From Mycoplasma sp. CAG:611 (GTDB taxonomy: Bacteria > Bacillota_I > Bacilli_A > RF39 > UBA660): a stretch of DNA of 24,971 bases. Location of the stretch: positions 3,496 through 28,466 of the forward strand of contig HF999801.1 in the NCBI GenBank assembly GCA_000434175.1, in the 5' to 3' direction. A program made the translations under genes and the position numbers. Shown here piece by piece: positions 24,381 to 24,971 of this stretch. A model generated the notes under the pieces. It was not told the origin of the DNA. It saw only the letters and a program-made list of their open reading frames with translations, and ran no database searches. How positions within the stretch are numbered: position 1 is the stretch's first letter; each line of letters opens with the position of its first letter.

Positions 24381-24971
24381 AAAAAAGGTAATAGTTTTAT
24401 CAGTAGTATTAATTATTTTGGGTATAATAATAATCGGTTGGGAATATTTCTTATCTAAAAAAGATTATGTTTATCAAGAAATGAGAATAAAACTAACATA
24501 TAATTCAGTTATTATAAATCCTGATAAAGATGTTAGTGATGATGTTTTAAATGATAGCGATGAAGATTTAAACATAAATAATAATGATACTCCTAACGAA
24601 ACCCCAGTAACACCACCAAAACCAAAACCAACTAGGCCTTCATATAACTATATAGGATACATAGAAATACCCAGTATAAATATTAAAAAAGGGCTTGTTG
24701 ATAAAAATTCTGTTTATAATAATGTGAATTATAATGTTCAAATAATGAAAGAATCAAGTTATCCTGATGTAGATAAAGGTTTATTCATTTTAGCAGCACA
24801 TAATGGTACATGTTATAATTGTTACTTTAAACATCTTGATAATATAAAAAATAATGATTTAATTTATGTCAATTATAAAAATAAAAAGTATACATATAAA
24901 GTAACAAAAAAATATACAGTTAATAAAACTGGTTATGTTTCAATTTATAGAAATAATGATGTAACAAGTTT
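24358..24971 (+). CDS. Sortase, 3' partial
   Basis: This frame starts at ATG 24358 and is open to the window end, 204 codons. Near the N-terminus is a membrane anchor (VIVLSVVLIILGIIIIGWEY), followed by a Pro/Asp/Asn-rich spacer (TPVTPPKPKPTRP) and then the sortase core: YIGYIEIPSINIKKGLV, GLFILAAHNGTCYNCYFKHL with the catalytic His in AAHNG, and DLIYVNYKNKKYTYKV. The catalytic Cys (T-L-x-T-C) and Arg would lie beyond the window. The Y-I-G-x-I-E-I-P start and AAHxG suggest a class D- or E-like group, not settled here. It overlaps the adhesin by 23 nt without a close ribosome site, implying translational coupling and that the adhesin is its likely substrate. Confidence 0.9.
   Translation, partial: MEKEKNARKKVIVLSVVLIILGIIIIGWEYFLSKKDYVYQEMRIKLTYNSVIINPDKDVSDDVLNDSDEDLNINNNDTPNETPVTPPKPKPTRPSYNYIGYIEIPSINIKKGLVDKNSVYNNVNYNVQIMKESSYPDVDKGLFILAAHNGTCYNCYFKHLDNIKNNDLIYVNYKNKKYTYKVTKKYTVNKTGYVSIYRNNDVTS

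Noticed and set aside
1..24971. CRISPR array, tRNA or rRNA genes, insertion sequence
   Set aside because: No regularly spaced repeats, tRNA-like cloverleaf or T-loop sequences, rRNA segments or transposase motifs were seen on reading both strands.
1..24971. UGA-as-tryptophan (Mollicutes code)
   Set aside because: Trp is encoded by TGG throughout and the amino-acid carrier gene ends at TGA with correct family length.

Overview
The window is strongly AT-rich. It uses the standard stop set: the amino-acid carrier gene ends in TGA, so UGA is not read as Trp. Gene order (secE-nusG-rplK-rplA-rplJ-rplL-rsmC-like-rpoB-rpoC), an L10 leader, class-I Firmicutes promoters, a GerQ spore-coat homologue and a sortase/adhesin pair all point to a low-GC member of Bacilli. 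An uncultured gut lineage near Erysipelotrichales or RF39 would fit, but nothing seen here fixes the taxon.

Layout. (1) nt 1-720: the 3' part of a DUF1016/PD-(D/E)XK (YhcG-type) gene, followed by a short possible remnant of another copy. (2) nt 778-12250: the core transcription/translation cluster, with promoters before secE, inside the end of rplA (driving rplJL through an L10 leader), and before rpoBC. Two L1-type leader motifs precede rplK and rplA. L11 carries an unusual acidic tail. (3) nt 12289-16746: an AGCS amino-acid carrier and ung on the plus strand. They converge on a LemA-like membrane protein and gerQ on the minus strand, through a long bidirectional terminator inside the coding ends. 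A PduL-type phosphotransacylase and an unrecognised 307-aa protein follow. (4) nt 16747-18177: a 400-nt non-coding stretch with a 48-bp direct repeat and an orphan terminator-like hairpin, then a complete second DUF1016/PD-(D/E)XK gene and a degenerate tail. (5) nt 18179-21972: a YtqA/YhcC-type radical SAM gene diverging from a small membrane protein plus leuS; the two promoters share an inverted repeat. (6) nt 22032-24971: a sortase-anchored adhesin with a possible thioester domain and CnaB-like repeats, overlapping a sortase gene cut by the window end and not closed by a stop.

The most unusual signal is in the two DUF1016/PD-(D/E)XK paralogues. They sit in direct orientation on either side of about 16 kb of mostly core genes. 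Their catalytic halves are nearly identical. Each carries, inside the coding sequence, a dyad of a different sequence centred on the first base of the same aligned GTG (Val) codon. This suggests a DNA or RNA element embedded in, and varying with, the gene: a self-recognition site, an operator or a recombination site. Two copies are suggestive but not proof.
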